Below, one piece after another: positions 42,651-55,700 of a DNA stretch of 64,000 bases. The translations under genes were made by a program, and so were the position numbers. The first letter of the stretch is position 1, and each line of letters begins with the position of its first letter. This DNA comes from Marvania coccoides (Eukaryota > Chlorophyta > Trebouxiophyceae > Chlorellales > Chlorellaceae), in assembly GCA_963854735.1 (NCBI GenBank), contig OY978097.1:2170001-2234000 (forward strand), read 5' to 3'. The notes beneath the pieces were generated by a model. It searched no databases and was not told where the DNA came from. It worked only from the letters and a program-made list of their open reading frames with translations.

Positions 42651-43334
42651 ACTAAGGCGGACGGCATCATCGTTGGCGGAGGACCAGGTCCCCCTTTCAC
42701 CCCTCTATATTTCTCCCCATTGTCTTACCGCCTGTTTTCCTTCAATTTTATAATTATTTCTCCCCTTATCGTTTGCAGCTGGCCTCTCTGCTGCGCTCGT
42801 GCTGGCTCGGGCCAATCGCACTGTGCTTCTCTTCGATACTGGAACGAAGCTCAAACGAGGCATCTAAGGTGTAGAGACATGCAGCACTGGGAGCAAATGG
42901 TGAGGAGAGCGGTTCATTTCAGCAGGCGCGAAAACAGATCCTCGTGTACCCCACCGTGGAATACCACTGGTCTGCTATGGAAGGTGACCGTTTTAACTTT
43001 TACTGCCTTTATGTTTTGCTTCGAGCGCCTATAAAATTGTATATCTGTCCCCGTTTCATCAGTAGACATCAACCTAAAGGCAGCCCACGCCTGCGATGGA
43101 CCCGGAGTTAGTAAGGAGAGCATGGAGGGAAGGGGTGCCGGGTCGGCAGGTACCCCTAGCGTGTACCCTGGCAGGATGGCGCGCGGTCACGACTACCGGC
43201 TGTTTGCATGCAATTGTTTGTACGTCGGGTGGGTCGCCGGGGACTCAAACTGGATGACGGCTGCGTCCCAAGGCGCTTTCACAGGGGTGAAGATCAACAG
43301 CGAGCTCATGTACAAAGAACTGGGGCTGGAGTAG
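42651..43334 (+). pseudogene. Degenerate thioredoxin-reductase-like FAD/NAD(P) oxidoreductase
   Basis: Fragments of a two-Rossmann flavoenzyme occur in order but not in one frame. 42657-42864, across an apparent GT-AG intron (42687-42778), encodes ADGIIVGGGPAGLSAALVLA followed by RANRTVLLFDTG, the FAD-binding start. A frame change follows, and in the new frame an in-frame TAG (42872-42874). Then HAALGANGEESGSFQQARKQ and ILVYPTVEYHW match the next part of the family. After another intron-like gap, CDGPGVSK and HDYRLFACN look like the NADPH domain, but the region between it and the end is missing. The end AGDSNWMTAASQGAFTGVKI resembles the family C-terminus. About 200 expected residues are absent. 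A functional gene with very odd splicing is possible but less likely. Confidence 0.6.
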
Positions 43335-43781
43335 TCGTCGATAGACCCACTCATTGGTCAAAGTTTGACTATAGCGCGCTTTTTTTTGTTTTCTCGACGA
43401 AAAACTGTTTTTTGTTTTACGTACGACCTCGGCACTGTGTAGGCGAATACTAAGATCAATATAGTAAAGTATTGATAGCCTCGCAACAAGAAATCTCGGT
43501 GCCAGAGCACCGGCAACACATTACAAATTGATTGCATCAAGGTTGCAGAATTACCTCCATTTAGTTCGCTCATAAAAAATAAAATAAAACCGACAAAAAG
43601 AAGAGTTCTGGTGCGTTCTGAAAGCAGTTGATTGGCCCCCGAAAGTGGGCACAGCCACCTCGTAGCTTATAGTTTTTAATTTTGTTGGGGATGATGATGT
43701 GGCAGCATCCAATGCCGTTGATAAAATGCCAGCAAATTATTTTAACCCTACACTCTTCATTCTGCGACCGCAGGACCAACG
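43335..43781. other. Intergenic region upstream of the polyketide synthase
   Basis: 447 nt of AT-rich DNA. A gaccgcag motif 9 nt before the polyketide synthase ATG could be the end of a 5' UTR intron. No gene was seen. Confidence 0.45.
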
Positions 43782-46700
43782 ATGGCCGAGATTGAAGGTC
43801 AAGATGATAGAGGAGGGGTGGAGCGGCCTGGCCACGCCCTCCAGGACGCGTGGATGATCCTAGAGCTGGCCGCAATCCACTACCCCGACAAGCTGGCGGT
43901 GGTGGACTGCGGCAACGACTCCTTGATGAACTACGCAGACCTCCACGCCCGAGCCACCGCCCTCGCCGCCTGGCTGAAGCGCGCTGGCGTGCGCCGTGGC
44001 GACCGCGTGGGCGTGCTGTGCCGCAACAGTTCCCACGTTATGGAGCTTCACTTTGCGGCGGCGGCGCTCCACGCCGTCGTCGTGAATTTGAACATCCACC
44101 TGGCTCCCGCAGAGCTGGCCTACATCCTGCAGGATTCGGGCCCAAAAATCACATTTGCGGACCGCGCGTACGCCTCCCCCATCCTGGCGGCGCGCGAAAG
44201 CCTGCGGGGCGGCGAGAAAGGAACGTTGCTGCGGGGGGACCTCGTCTGGTTGACGGTGGGCCATGCTGCTGAGCCTGTACCTGAAGCCTCTGGTTTGGAG
44301 TACGCCGCCTGCTTTGAGAAGGGCCCTGCTGACGCTTCTGGCGTGTGCGCTGAGGCCCTTGCCCACGGTTCCATTGACGACGGCTACCACATGTACTACA
44401 CCAGCGGAACAACGGGAAAACCCAAGGGGGTGGTGCTCAGCCACCGCATCGTCGTATACCACGCCGTGGGAACCATCCAGGGCAAGTTTTTAATGCTTTG
44501 TCAGACTTGAAATTTCGCATTTCGCATTTTTTTAATAACTTTGCTTCGAATTTTTCTGCAGAGATGAAACTCAACGCCTACGACGTGTGGTCCCACCTTG
44601 CTCCTATGTTCCACCTGGTCGACGTGTTTGCGATCTACGCCATCACCCTGGTGGGTGGCCGCCACGTCACGCTGCCGACCTTCAACGCAGTCGACGCGCT
44701 GCTGCTATTGGAGCGGGAGCGCATCACCGTGGCCAATGTAGCCTCCACCATGGTGGCCATGCTGGTCAACAACCCGCTCATTGAGCAGCTCGACCTCACC
44801 TGCATGCGCGTCCTCTCCTGCGGAGGCTCACCTCAGTCCCCCGTCGTGGTCACCCGCGCCATCGCCGTCTTTGGCTGCGAGTTCTTCCTGTCCTACGGGA
44901 TGACCGAGTGCTGCGGCAAGATCAGCATGAGCATCCTGCCCGAGGACTTTCCCAGCTTGAGCCCTGAGCAGCAGCTCGCACTGGTGACCACCAGCGGCCG
45001 CCCCTTTGCGCTCATCGACGTCCGCGTGGTGGACGACGAGGGGCGCGACGTCCCCAAGGACGGCAATGCTGTGGGAGAGGTGTGGGTGCGCGGCCCTACT
45101 GTGTTTGAAGGCTACTGGAACAACCCCCAGGCCACCGCAGAGGCTTTTGCTCCCGGAGGCTGGTTCCGCACCGGGGACCTGGCCACCGCGCACACCGACG
45201 GCTACATCCAGGTGGTGGACAGGAAGAAAGACATGCTGCTGGTGGGCGGCGAGAACGTATACACCACTGAGGTCGAAGCTGTGCTGCACGCCCACCCTGC
45301 GGTGCACCAGGCCGCGGTGTTTGGGGTGCCCAACCGCGTGATGGGAGAGCTGGTGGCTGCCGCTGTGACCCTGGTGCCTGGCAGCGGCGGCGCTCCGCCC
45401 TCCAGCAAGGACCTGGTGGCCTGGTGCAAGGAGAGGCTGGCGGAGTACAAGGTGCCGGTGGCGGTGCGCGTCATTGAGAAGTTTCCCACCACCGGGTCTG
45501 GAAAGATCCTCAAGACCGAGCTGCGCAAAATGTTTGGCGGCGCAGGCGCTCCTGCTGCTGCTGCTGCGCCCGCTGTCCATGCATCTCCCCCTACCCCCGC
45601 GAAGACGCTGTCTCCCTCCGAGATGTGCGAGCTGCTGGCACGCTGCTGCCGTGGGGGCGTGGTGAGCCAGGCCGTTGACGCTTCTCTTGGCGCAGACTTA
45701 GGCCGGGATGTCCTGGCTGACGCAACTTATGTCATCCTGGTGACCCCTGGAGAGGACCTTGTCGCGCGTTTGACTGATCTACGCGCTGAGTCTGGCGCGC
45801 GCCACGCTGCAGTGGTGTGCCTGGAGCGTCCCACTCCAGACAGCCTCGCCAAGCTGGCGGCGGTGGAGGATGGCATTCAGGCTGTGCTGCTGCATATCCC
45901 TGAATCCGCGTTCTTTCACAACAACGAGGTGCTCATCCGCACCGCGCTGGCGGCAGCTAAAGAGCAGCTGCCGCCGGTGGCGGCGGTCCTGCACTGGGCT
46001 GAAACTCCAAAAGAAGCTGTGACAAAGGCTCCTGTGGCAGCACCCGCGCAGCAGCCTGGTACTGCTGCCGTTGTTGCTGCCAAGAAGCCAGCTGGACCCA
46101 CTCCTGAGGAGATTTCCAAGAAGATTCTGGAGGCAACGGCTGGGATGCTGGACAGCGACGCCTCAGGGCGCATCTCAGGTGGGGAGCCCTTCATGCAGTC
46201 GGGGGTCACCTCCACCATGGCTGTGCAGCTGGTGGCGGCGCTGGAAGCTTCCTTGGGCACGCAGCTGCCGGGCACGCTGGTGTTCGAGTGAGTTTTTATG
46301 TTTGCATGGAGTCGTAGCACGCGGCTAATATTTTCACAATAATTATATGTGTTATATGTTATATATATATATATTCCCCCTCAAAAACATCCTGCTTGTC
46401 AGTTTATTTCTCAAACGTTTTTTTGTATTTTGCAGCTACCCCTCGCTGCCAGAGATGGCCGACTTCCTGGCGACAGAGCTGCGTGGAGCCGCCGAGCCCG
46501 AGCCCGTACCAGCGCCAGCTGCAGCGCCCTCTCAAAAGGTAAGTTCTTCTTTGCAGGCTCGATCTCAGGGCGGCCCCGCCCCCCTCGTTCCCTCCCTCTC
46601 TCCCACGCAGGCAATCCGTGCTGTCTCCCGCGGTCGCAAGAACGAGATTGCCGCCACCATCACCCGCAACGTGGCTGATCTGCTGGGCGGCGGCGGCAGC

Positions 46701-49700
46701 GTGGAGCCCAACGCGCCGCTGATGTCTGCCGGTGTCACTTCAACGCTGGCGGTGCAGCTGGTGTCCGCCCTGGAGGGGGCCTTCCAGACCGAGCTGCCCG
46801 GCACGCTGGTGTTTGACTACCCCACCGTCGCTGAGATGACGGATTTCGTGGCAGAGCAGACTGGCGCCATGCAAGAAGTGGAATCTGCTGGCGCTGGGCC
46901 TGCTGCAATGATGGCTGTGGCTGAATACCCCCCCGCAGAGCTGGCTCCCGCCGTCTCTGAGCGCCCGGTGTGCGTCATCACCGCTGCTGCACACTCTGTG
47001 CCTGGCGGGGAGCTGCTGCCGCGCGCTGCAAACTGCAATGATCGCGTGACCATGGTGCCGCTGGAGCGCTGGGACGTGGACGTGGGCCCCGCCGATGCCC
47101 CCACCGAGCTCAACCTCCAGTTTGGGTCCTTCCTGGAGGGCGTGGCGCTGTTTGACCCCGCGATGTTTGGCGTTTCTCCAGCCGAGGCTCTGCTCATGGA
47201 CCCCCAGCAGCGCATCGTGATGCACGCCTTCACCGAAGCGCTGGCCGGTCATACCTCCAAGAACTCCCCTGCGCGCGACACGGGAGTGTTTGTCGGCGTC
47301 TCTCAGCTGGATTATGCCCGCACAGCCTACGAGACGGGCAGCGCCCTCAACACCTACTACGCCACGGGCTCCCACCTCAGCGTGACCTCCGGCCGGCTGT
47401 CCTACACTCACGGCTTCAAGGGGCCCGCCCTGACGGTGGACACCGCCTGCTCTTCCTCTCTCGTTACCACTCACCTGGCAGCGCGCTCGCTCCACGAGGG
47501 CGAGTGCGCTGTTGCCAGCTCCATCGGCGTCAACCTCACGCTGGTGCACTCCTGGACCAGGGCGTGCCTGAGGGCGGGCATGCTGGCGGAAGACGGCAGG
47601 TGCAAGACGCTGGATGCCTCTGCAGGTCAGTTGAATTTAAATTTCTGTTAATTTTTTATACATTTTTCTCCGAGGGAAAAATGATTTATTTCCTTTTTTT
47701 TCTTCTCACTTTCTAAATTTATAATTTGTTTTTTCGTAGATGGCTACGTGCGCGCTGAGGCGGTGGGAGCGCTGTTCATGACCTTGGCCCTGCCCTCAGC
47801 TGGCGCCACATCAACCGGCCCCAATGCCGCCGAGTGGCACGCCTTCGCCGTGCTGGCGGGCAGCGCCGTCAATCAAGACGGCCGCTCCAGCAGCCTCACC
47901 GCCCCCAACGGCCCCTCCCAGCAGGAAGTCGTCAACTCTGCGCTCTCTCTCGCCGGAGCTTCTGCCTGGGAGGTTAACCACCTGCAAATGCACGGCACCG
48001 GCACCCCGCTGGGAGATCCCATTGAGCTGGGCGCCGCCACCGCGGTGCTGCTGCGCCGCGGTATTGAACGCTCCAGCCCACTGCACCTCACCGCTGCCAA
48101 GTCCTTCATGGGCCACGCTGAGCCTGCTGCGGGCATCGTAGGGGTTACCAGGCTGGCTCTCATCCTGGGCCATGCCGCGGTCGACCCTATGGTTACCCTG
48201 CGCCGCGTTAATCCCTACGTTGCTGCAGCCATTGACGGCGCTGCTGCTCACGGCCGCTTCCACCATGCCACCCCGCCGCGTCAGCACGCTCCCTCACCCA
48301 CCCACACCCCCGCTATGCTGGGCGGCGTCAGCGCCTTTGCGTTCCAGGGCACCAACGCTCATGCTTTGGTGCAGAAACTGCACTCTGGCAGCGTCGAGTT
48401 TTTTATTCCCTCTGCTGCTGCGCTGGTGAAGCAGGCAGGCCGCGGCGGCAAGTCCCGGTTCTGGGTGCTGCCTCCGGCGCATCCTCTGGTCGCGGGCCTG
48501 GCGTTTGCGGCCCGCGACAGGAGCAGCGTGCGCTTTGAGAGCAACCTCCTCCTGCAGCGCCTGGCTGCATTTGGAGACCACGCGGTGCTGGGCAGGGTGC
48601 TGTTCCCCGCCGCCGGAATGCTAGAGGCGGCTTTGGCTTCTGGCAGCATGCTGTATGACTCTGGAAACTCCGCTGCTGCGCTGGCTGTTTGCGACATGGC
48701 CATCACGACTCCCATCATTCTGCCCTCCTCAGACATCAAGCCCAGGTCGTCGCTGCTTCTCACCTGCAGCGTGGACGTCGCCACTGGAACCTTTGCACTG
48801 GGATATTCATCCAACACCTCTGGCAGCGCCAACACCGAGGTTGCTGCTGGTAGCTTCGGCATCGCCACCGCTCTGACTGTCGCCTCCAAAGTGGTGGAGA
48901 CCGCTGTTGCTCTGAAGCTAATTCTTCATTCCAAGGTGGCCACCGCCATTGGGCGCGCTGCGGCGGCCACTGCCATGGGCAGCATTGCTCTTGACGCTAG
49001 GCTATCCACCGATGGCTACTTTGTGCCTCCCGCCTGCATGGACGCCAACCTGCATCTGGGCGTGGCAGCCCCAGGCTGTGGCGCAAAAGTTCCCGTTGCA
49101 GTGGGATCTTTTTGCGGGGCGCACCAGCGTCCAGATAGCTCTGCTGCCTCAGAAACGTCGCCCCTGCATGCCACCACCACTGCAGCCTACGCAGTCCCCA
49201 CCGCCGCCACCGACGTTGCTTCATTTGCGCTTTATCGTTCTGCGGGTGGTAGTGTGGCCGGTTTGGGCTCTTTGGAGACCAAAATCGTCAAGTCAAAGGC
49301 GGGAACGCAAGGCGCCGGTGCAAGCCAGGCCCAGGCCGCCGAGTTTATGTATGCAGTTGACTGGGAGCAGATTGATGAGCCTGATAACCGTGGTCTGCCA
49401 TCCACCCCTCCTCTTTGCGAGCCTCTGATGGCTCTCACGCTGAGCGCCGAAGATTCGACAGAGCTGATCACCGCCGCTCCTGCCGAGTCGGACTCTGGGC
49501 TTTGCAGCTCCGCTGCAGCTCTGCAGGTTATTCAAGCCATGTCTGGGGCTGGCGCAACCTCTCTTACAGCTGCTGGCATCGACGGCATCAGCGCCCAAAA
49601 GATGAAGAAATCCAGGAGAATGAAGGCTGCCAGCGTGGAGGGGCTGCTGCGCGTTGCTGCAACCGAGACCGCGAGTTCTGCCTTTGGACTGGGTGCAGCT

Positions 49701-52700
49701 GAGGAGATTTCTACCTGCAGGCCTCCCACTGTGAGACCCACGTGCAGCGTGCTTGCCACCGTTCGCTCCCGCGGCAGAGCCTTGGCTTCCCCCCGTTTAC
49801 GCCGCATCAAAACCGTATTACCTGACCAGGAGCTGCTGCAGATTCGTTCCATGCCCCGCGGGTCTCTGCAGAGCCTTGTTGCCCAACCATTTGGCGGGAA
49901 CGCCCAACCTCCGCCTGGGATGGTGTATGTTATGGTCAAGGCGGTGGGCATCAACTTCCGTGACGTGCTCAACGTGCTGGGAATGTACCCAGGCGTAGAT
50001 CCTGGACCGCCTGGCAGCGACTGCGCTGGCGTGGTGATGGCTGTTGGCAAAGGCGTCACCCACCTTCAGCCAGGCGAGTATTGCACTTTTTCTCCCCTAA
50101 AATTATTTCAAATTATTTCACGTCATATGACAGCAAATTCATTTTTTTAACCTTAAATGATGCAGGAGAAGCGGTGTTTGGTTTGGCGCACGGCTGCCTG
50201 GGCTCAGTGGTCGCCAGCCCTGCTGCTACGCTGGTGCCCATGCCCCCCAATATGAGCTTCCACGAAGCCTCCACCGTTCCCACGGTGTTTACCACCGTTC
50301 AAGTCGCTTTTAATGACGCTTCGGCCCTCCAGCCTGGCGAGCGTGTGCTGGTGCACGCATCTGCTGGCGGCGTGGGCCTGGCTGCGGTGCAGCTGGCTCA
50401 AGCTTCCGGATCTGTGGTTATTTCCAGCGCTGGAGGGGCAGCCAAGCGCTCGCTGCTGCACACCCTTGGCGTTAGCCACGTGCTCAGCTCTCGCGACACG
50501 GCTTTTGTTTCTGAGCTGGCGGCGCTGGGCGGCGCAGACGTAGCACTGAATAGCTTGACATCCAGCGGCATGGTGGCTGGAACTGTGGCTGGACTGCGCC
50601 GCGGCGGTCGCTTTGTCGAAATTTCAAAGCGCGATATTTGGAGCGCTGCTCGCATGGCTCAAGAGCGCCCTGACGTGACCTACACCCTGGTTGCCGTTGA
50701 TTTCCTGCCCAACAGCGTCATCAACTCCGCCATGACCACCATCGCGGCTCAGCTGGCGGCGGGCGTGTTGATGCCGCTGCGCAGCATCACGCACAGCATG
50801 GGCAGCGTGGCCACGGCCCTGCGCCAGATGTCCCAGGCCAGCCACGTCGGCAAAGTGGTTTCGGCGTTTAAACCCGGGTCTAAAGATGCGCTGGCGCTGC
50901 GGCCCCTTTCTTCTCCGGCTGTTGCCATTACCGGCGGCTCTGGCGGGTTGGGCCTTTTGGTGTCTCTGTGGCTGTGCCAGCGCACCGGACCCGTGCACAT
51001 CGCCCTTCTCAGCCGCGGTGGCAAGATTTTCGAGTCAAAACCAGCGCTGTTTGGCACCTCTGCCTGCATCACCTCTACGATGGCCGATGCCGGCATGGCA
51101 GCTGACGCTGAAGCGCTGCTTTCTGCCAATACGGGGCCCCCTCTGCTGGGTGTGATGCATGCCAGCGGTGTTTTGATGGACTCCCTGCTCGACAAGCAAA
51201 CTGCAGCCACCTTCAGGCAGGTATACGCCCCCAAACTTGGAGCCATACGAGCGTTGGACGGCGCCGCGCATCGGCTTCCTGTGGCAGCGCTCACGCTGTT
51301 TTCATCGGTTTCCAGCCTTCTGGGAGGTGCGGGCCAAGGTAACTACGCGTCTGCGAACGCCGTGCTGGACGCCTGGGCCCATGGGCAGCATGCTGCTGGC
51401 GCTGCAGCAACGGCGGTGCAATGGGGCGCCTGGGCCTCCTCCGGCATGGCTTCTGAGGCGGTGCTCAAGCGTCTCAATCGCATCGGCCAGGGCATGATCT
51501 CCGCAAAGCAGGGGCTGTTGTCTTTGAATGCCATTCTGCGTGGGGCGGCGGCTTCGGCAACGCCGTCTCGCCCACAGGTCGCGGTCAACGATTTCATCTG
51601 GTCTGTCTACCTAAAGGACGGCGTCCATCCTTTCTTTTCCGAGTTCCAGCACCTGGCGGCCGCCAAAGACCAAGTCCAGCTGCCCACAGCTACTACTAAG
51701 TCACAAGTTAAAGCAGCAGCCAAAGCAGGCCCCAAGTCAGCAGACCCTGCCATTGTGCGCGAGAAGGTATACTCCGAAGTTCAGGCTGCCATTATGCAGG
51801 TTTTGGGCACCGCCATTGGCGACGAAGAGCCCCTCATGTCTGCCGGCCTCGACTCCCTCGGGTCCGTTGAATTTTCAAACACTCTGGGCCAAAAACTGGG
51901 CGTGGCCATGCCAGGGACGCTGGTATTTGACTACCCATCCATCGCCGCGGTCACCGCCTTCCTCACCGCCCAAATGGCCAAGCAGATCGTCGCTGAAATG
52001 GCTGAGGCTGGCGAAGCGGAGGAGGAAAGCGGCTTTGCCATGCAGCAAGGTGAAGAGATGCAGGTGGAGCGCTGGGGTGGAGCTGCCGGCGAGGTTAATG
52101 TGCGTCAGTCGGCCGGCCCCGTGGCTGTGGTTGCCATGGCGGTTCGTCAGCTGATGGGCAGGGAGCCACTGGGCTGGGAAACCATGCCGGCTGGGGCCCT
52201 GCGGGATGAGATCCAGAAGGTGCCGCTGGCGCGTTGGGACCTGAACAACGCTGAAACGCTGCTCAATGATCCCTTCACCCTGTCAGCTCAGGCAAGTATT
52301 TATATTGAATTTTGAAGATACCCCGCTGTCGTCTTTAATTCAATCCTATAAATAACGCGAGCCTGCTTTAAAAAACACATTTTACACCCATAATATTATT
52401 ATTGCAGTTTGGGGCTTTCATGGCTGACGTGGACCTCTTTGACCCCGCCATTTTTGGGCTGTCTAGCCCAGAGGCGCTGAGCATGGACCCCCAGCATCGC
52501 CTCATACTGGAGGCTGCTTGCGAATCCATGGCAGCTGCTGCGCCCCACCATGCCTCTCCTTTCTCCACCATGGGCGTGTTCATCGGCATTTCCTGGACCG
52601 AGTACGCTCAAATGGCGGGAGAAGCGGGCACGGCCGTCACCGCCTACTCCGCCCAAGGAGCTGTGCTCAGCGTCTGCCCGGGCCGTGTTGCCTACCACTT

Positions 52701-55700
52701 TGGCCTGAAAGGGCCTGCAGTGGCGCTAGACACGGCCTGCTCTTCGTCCCTGGTGGCCACCGCTTCCGCTCGCGAGCACATTTTGGGCTCTGGCGGCAGC
52801 GCCGTCGCTGGCGCGATCAACATGATGCTCATGCCGGAGACTACCTACATGTTCCGCAAGGCGGGAATGCTGTCGGCTGACGGCAGGTGCAAGGCCCTGG
52901 ATGCTTCTGCCGATGGCTACGTTCGCTCTGAGGCGTGCGGTGCCGCTGTGCTGTCAGCTGAGCCTGTGGCGACCGAAGGGGAGAACGTCGTGTTTTTGGT
53001 GGGTACGGCAGTCAACCAGGACGGCCGTTCCAGCAGCTTGACCGCCCCCAACGGGCCTAGTCAGCAGGAAGTGATCTGGGCGGCGCTGCGCTCCGGCGGC
53101 TGCATGCCAGCGCAGATGACCGGGATGCAGATGCACGGCACTGGTACCTCGCTAGGAGATCCCATCGAGCTGGGAGCAATCAACGCTGCGCTGCTGGACG
53201 GCCGCAGGGCGGACCAACCGTTTGGCCTGCTGGCCAGCAAGAGCGCCCTGGGCCACTCGGAGCCCGCCTCAGGCCTCATGGGAGCTCACTTCTTATTTCA
53301 GGTAATAATTTTTTCTTTTAATATGTTCAATACCTAGCTTTCTTTTAATTTCTGAATTTAAATTTGCCGAAACCTGATTTCTTTCTTCTCCTCTTCTTTT
53401 CCTTTGTTAATAACAGGCACTGAGGACGGCCACCCAGCAGCCCATCCTGCATCTGACCACCCTCAACCCCCACGTCACCTCAGCTCTGCCCAAGAGCAAC
53501 ATTCTTGCCATGGGGCGCCAACCTGGCCCAGGGCTGAAAGCAACGGGCGCCATGCTGTGCGGCGTCAGCGCCTTTGCATTCCAGGGCACCAACGCCCACG
53601 CCCTCCTCGCGGCATCTCCCGAAGCTTCCACCTCTCCTGGAGTGATTTCCAGCAAGGCGTGGACCGCCAAGCGCTGCTGGTTTGCGCCTGAGTCGCACGC
53701 GCTGCTCAATGGCGGGGTCTCCGTCGCTGGAAGCGCTGCGGTCTTCCACTGCCGCCTGCAGCAGGGCCGCCACGCGTCTCTTTGGGACCACATCGTGCAG
53801 GGCTGTCCGCTGCTGCCGGGGGCCGCTTTCCTCGAAGCCTCCGCCGCCTCGCTGCATACCATCGTCACCGCAGACGGCTCTCTAATTTCTGTGGTCGCTG
53901 GAGTCACTATTGTGGTGCCTTTAGTGCTGCCGGCAATTTCCGTTGCCTCAACCGCTCTCCAGCTGCAGGTCACGGTGGATATGGCAGCAGGCAGCGTGAA
54001 AGCAGCTTCGGTGCAAGGTCCACAGCCGGTTGACCACGTCTACGCCAATGCCGCAGCTGCGCGCTCCTGGAACAAGAATGCAATTTCCGAGCAAACTTCA
54101 ATTCCTGCGCCAGCAGCATGGACTAGGTCCCTTCCTCTGGAGCGAAAGTTTTTCACCGCTGCTTCTATTGGCGCCATTGCAGAGCCCAGCGGAGGGTCTG
54201 CTGCTAGGGGAGTTCACCCTGCGGCAGTTGACGCCACTTTCCACTTGGGCGCTTTGCCACGCATCGACGAGTCTTCTGCCCCTCTTAGGGTGCCTGCCTC
54301 CATCGAGCGCTACATTTCAGGCTCCCGCGGCAGCGGAGGCAGCTCTGCCTTTGGTGCGTGCCAGCTTCAGCGCATGGTGAGCAGTGGCATCGTCAACAAC
54401 TACTGCCTGCGGAGCGGCGACGGCTCCAGCATTTGCTCAGTCTCAGGCTTGGAGGCTCGTGCCTTAAATGCTGGTCTGCGCTCACAGGCTGTTGGCGCAG
54501 CTCAGACCGCGCCCTCCGCAAAAGAAGGAGGTGTTGTTGAGCCCTCGACTTCGCTCTACGCCATTGAGTGGCGTGCTGGATTGCCTCTGGACTCTCAGCG
54601 AGCACTTTTACCTGCGTTGGGGCTTCCTTTGGTGGAATTCAACAATGCGACGCAGCAGCCTGGAGCCTTGTGCGCCAATGGACTCGCTGTGATGCAACAA
54701 TTCCCTGCCGCCGGCGCAGCGCTGACCACCGCTGGAGTGGCCACCGCCGGAGCATCACTCATGGTTTCTCGCGACGTGTGTGGTCTGCTGCATGGCCTCA
54801 TGAAAGCTGTGGCGCTGGAAAATTCAAGCCAGTCACACGCTTCGGTTGACGCTGATCCTCACGCAGCTTGGAGTGCAGCTCAGATTCAAGTGCTGCATGA
54901 GAACACCGCTACAGAAATTGATTTCCACGGCGTCGCGCTGCGATCCCAGACCGTTTTCGAGCCTTCCCTGAAGCCGCTGGCGCATCAGAAGGAGGGGCAG
55001 AAGCAGCTTCCTGCTTTTCACCTCATGCCTTCCCCCCGCGGCGCCATCACCAACCTTGCGGCGCTGCCAATGGACATTGGCAGGCCTGCGCCGGGAGAGG
55101 TGGTGCTGGCGGTCAAGGCGGTGGGCATCAACTTCCGCGACGTGCTGAATGTGCTGGGAATGTACCCTGGCGATCCCGGTGCACCTGGAGGCGATTGTGC
55201 CGGCGTGGTGCTCGCCGCTGGTCCCAACTCCAACGGCCTCAAGCCTGGTAAGCAGAACATTTAAAACCATTAATTACGTTTTAGTATTACTACAGTAATG
55301 TATAAACATGTATAATACCGTTGGTTGTAGGCGACATGGTATTTGGCTTGGCGGGAGGAAGCTTGGGCTCTCACGTCCGCGTGGCGGCTTCCAGGCTCGC
55401 CCGCATGCCTGTGACGCTGACCTTCGAGTCTGCGTCCACCACTCCCACCGTCTTCATCACCGTTGACACCGCATTCAGGCAGGCGGCAGCGCTGCAGCCT
55501 GGGGAGACCGCGCTGGTGCATGCGGCTGCTGGAGGCGTTGGACTGGCAGCCATTCAGATGGTTTCAGCTCTGGGCGGTCAAGTTATTGCCACCGCTGGAG
55601 GCCCGAACAAGCGCGCGTTGGTGCGTTCGCTGGGCGTCGAAGCAGCCCTTGGCTCCCGCGACACCGCTTTTGTGTCTGAGCTTGCAGAGCTTGGCGGCGC

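Noticed and set aside
42866..42890. A 25-nt GC-AG intron that would rescue the oxidoreductase frame
   Set aside because: Far shorter than every other intron in the window (63 nt or more); kept only as an alternative within the pseudogene finding.
48375..48460. Acyltransferase domain between KS and DH of PKS module 1
   Set aside because: Only about 30 residues separate KS and DH; no GHSxG motif here or in the other modules.
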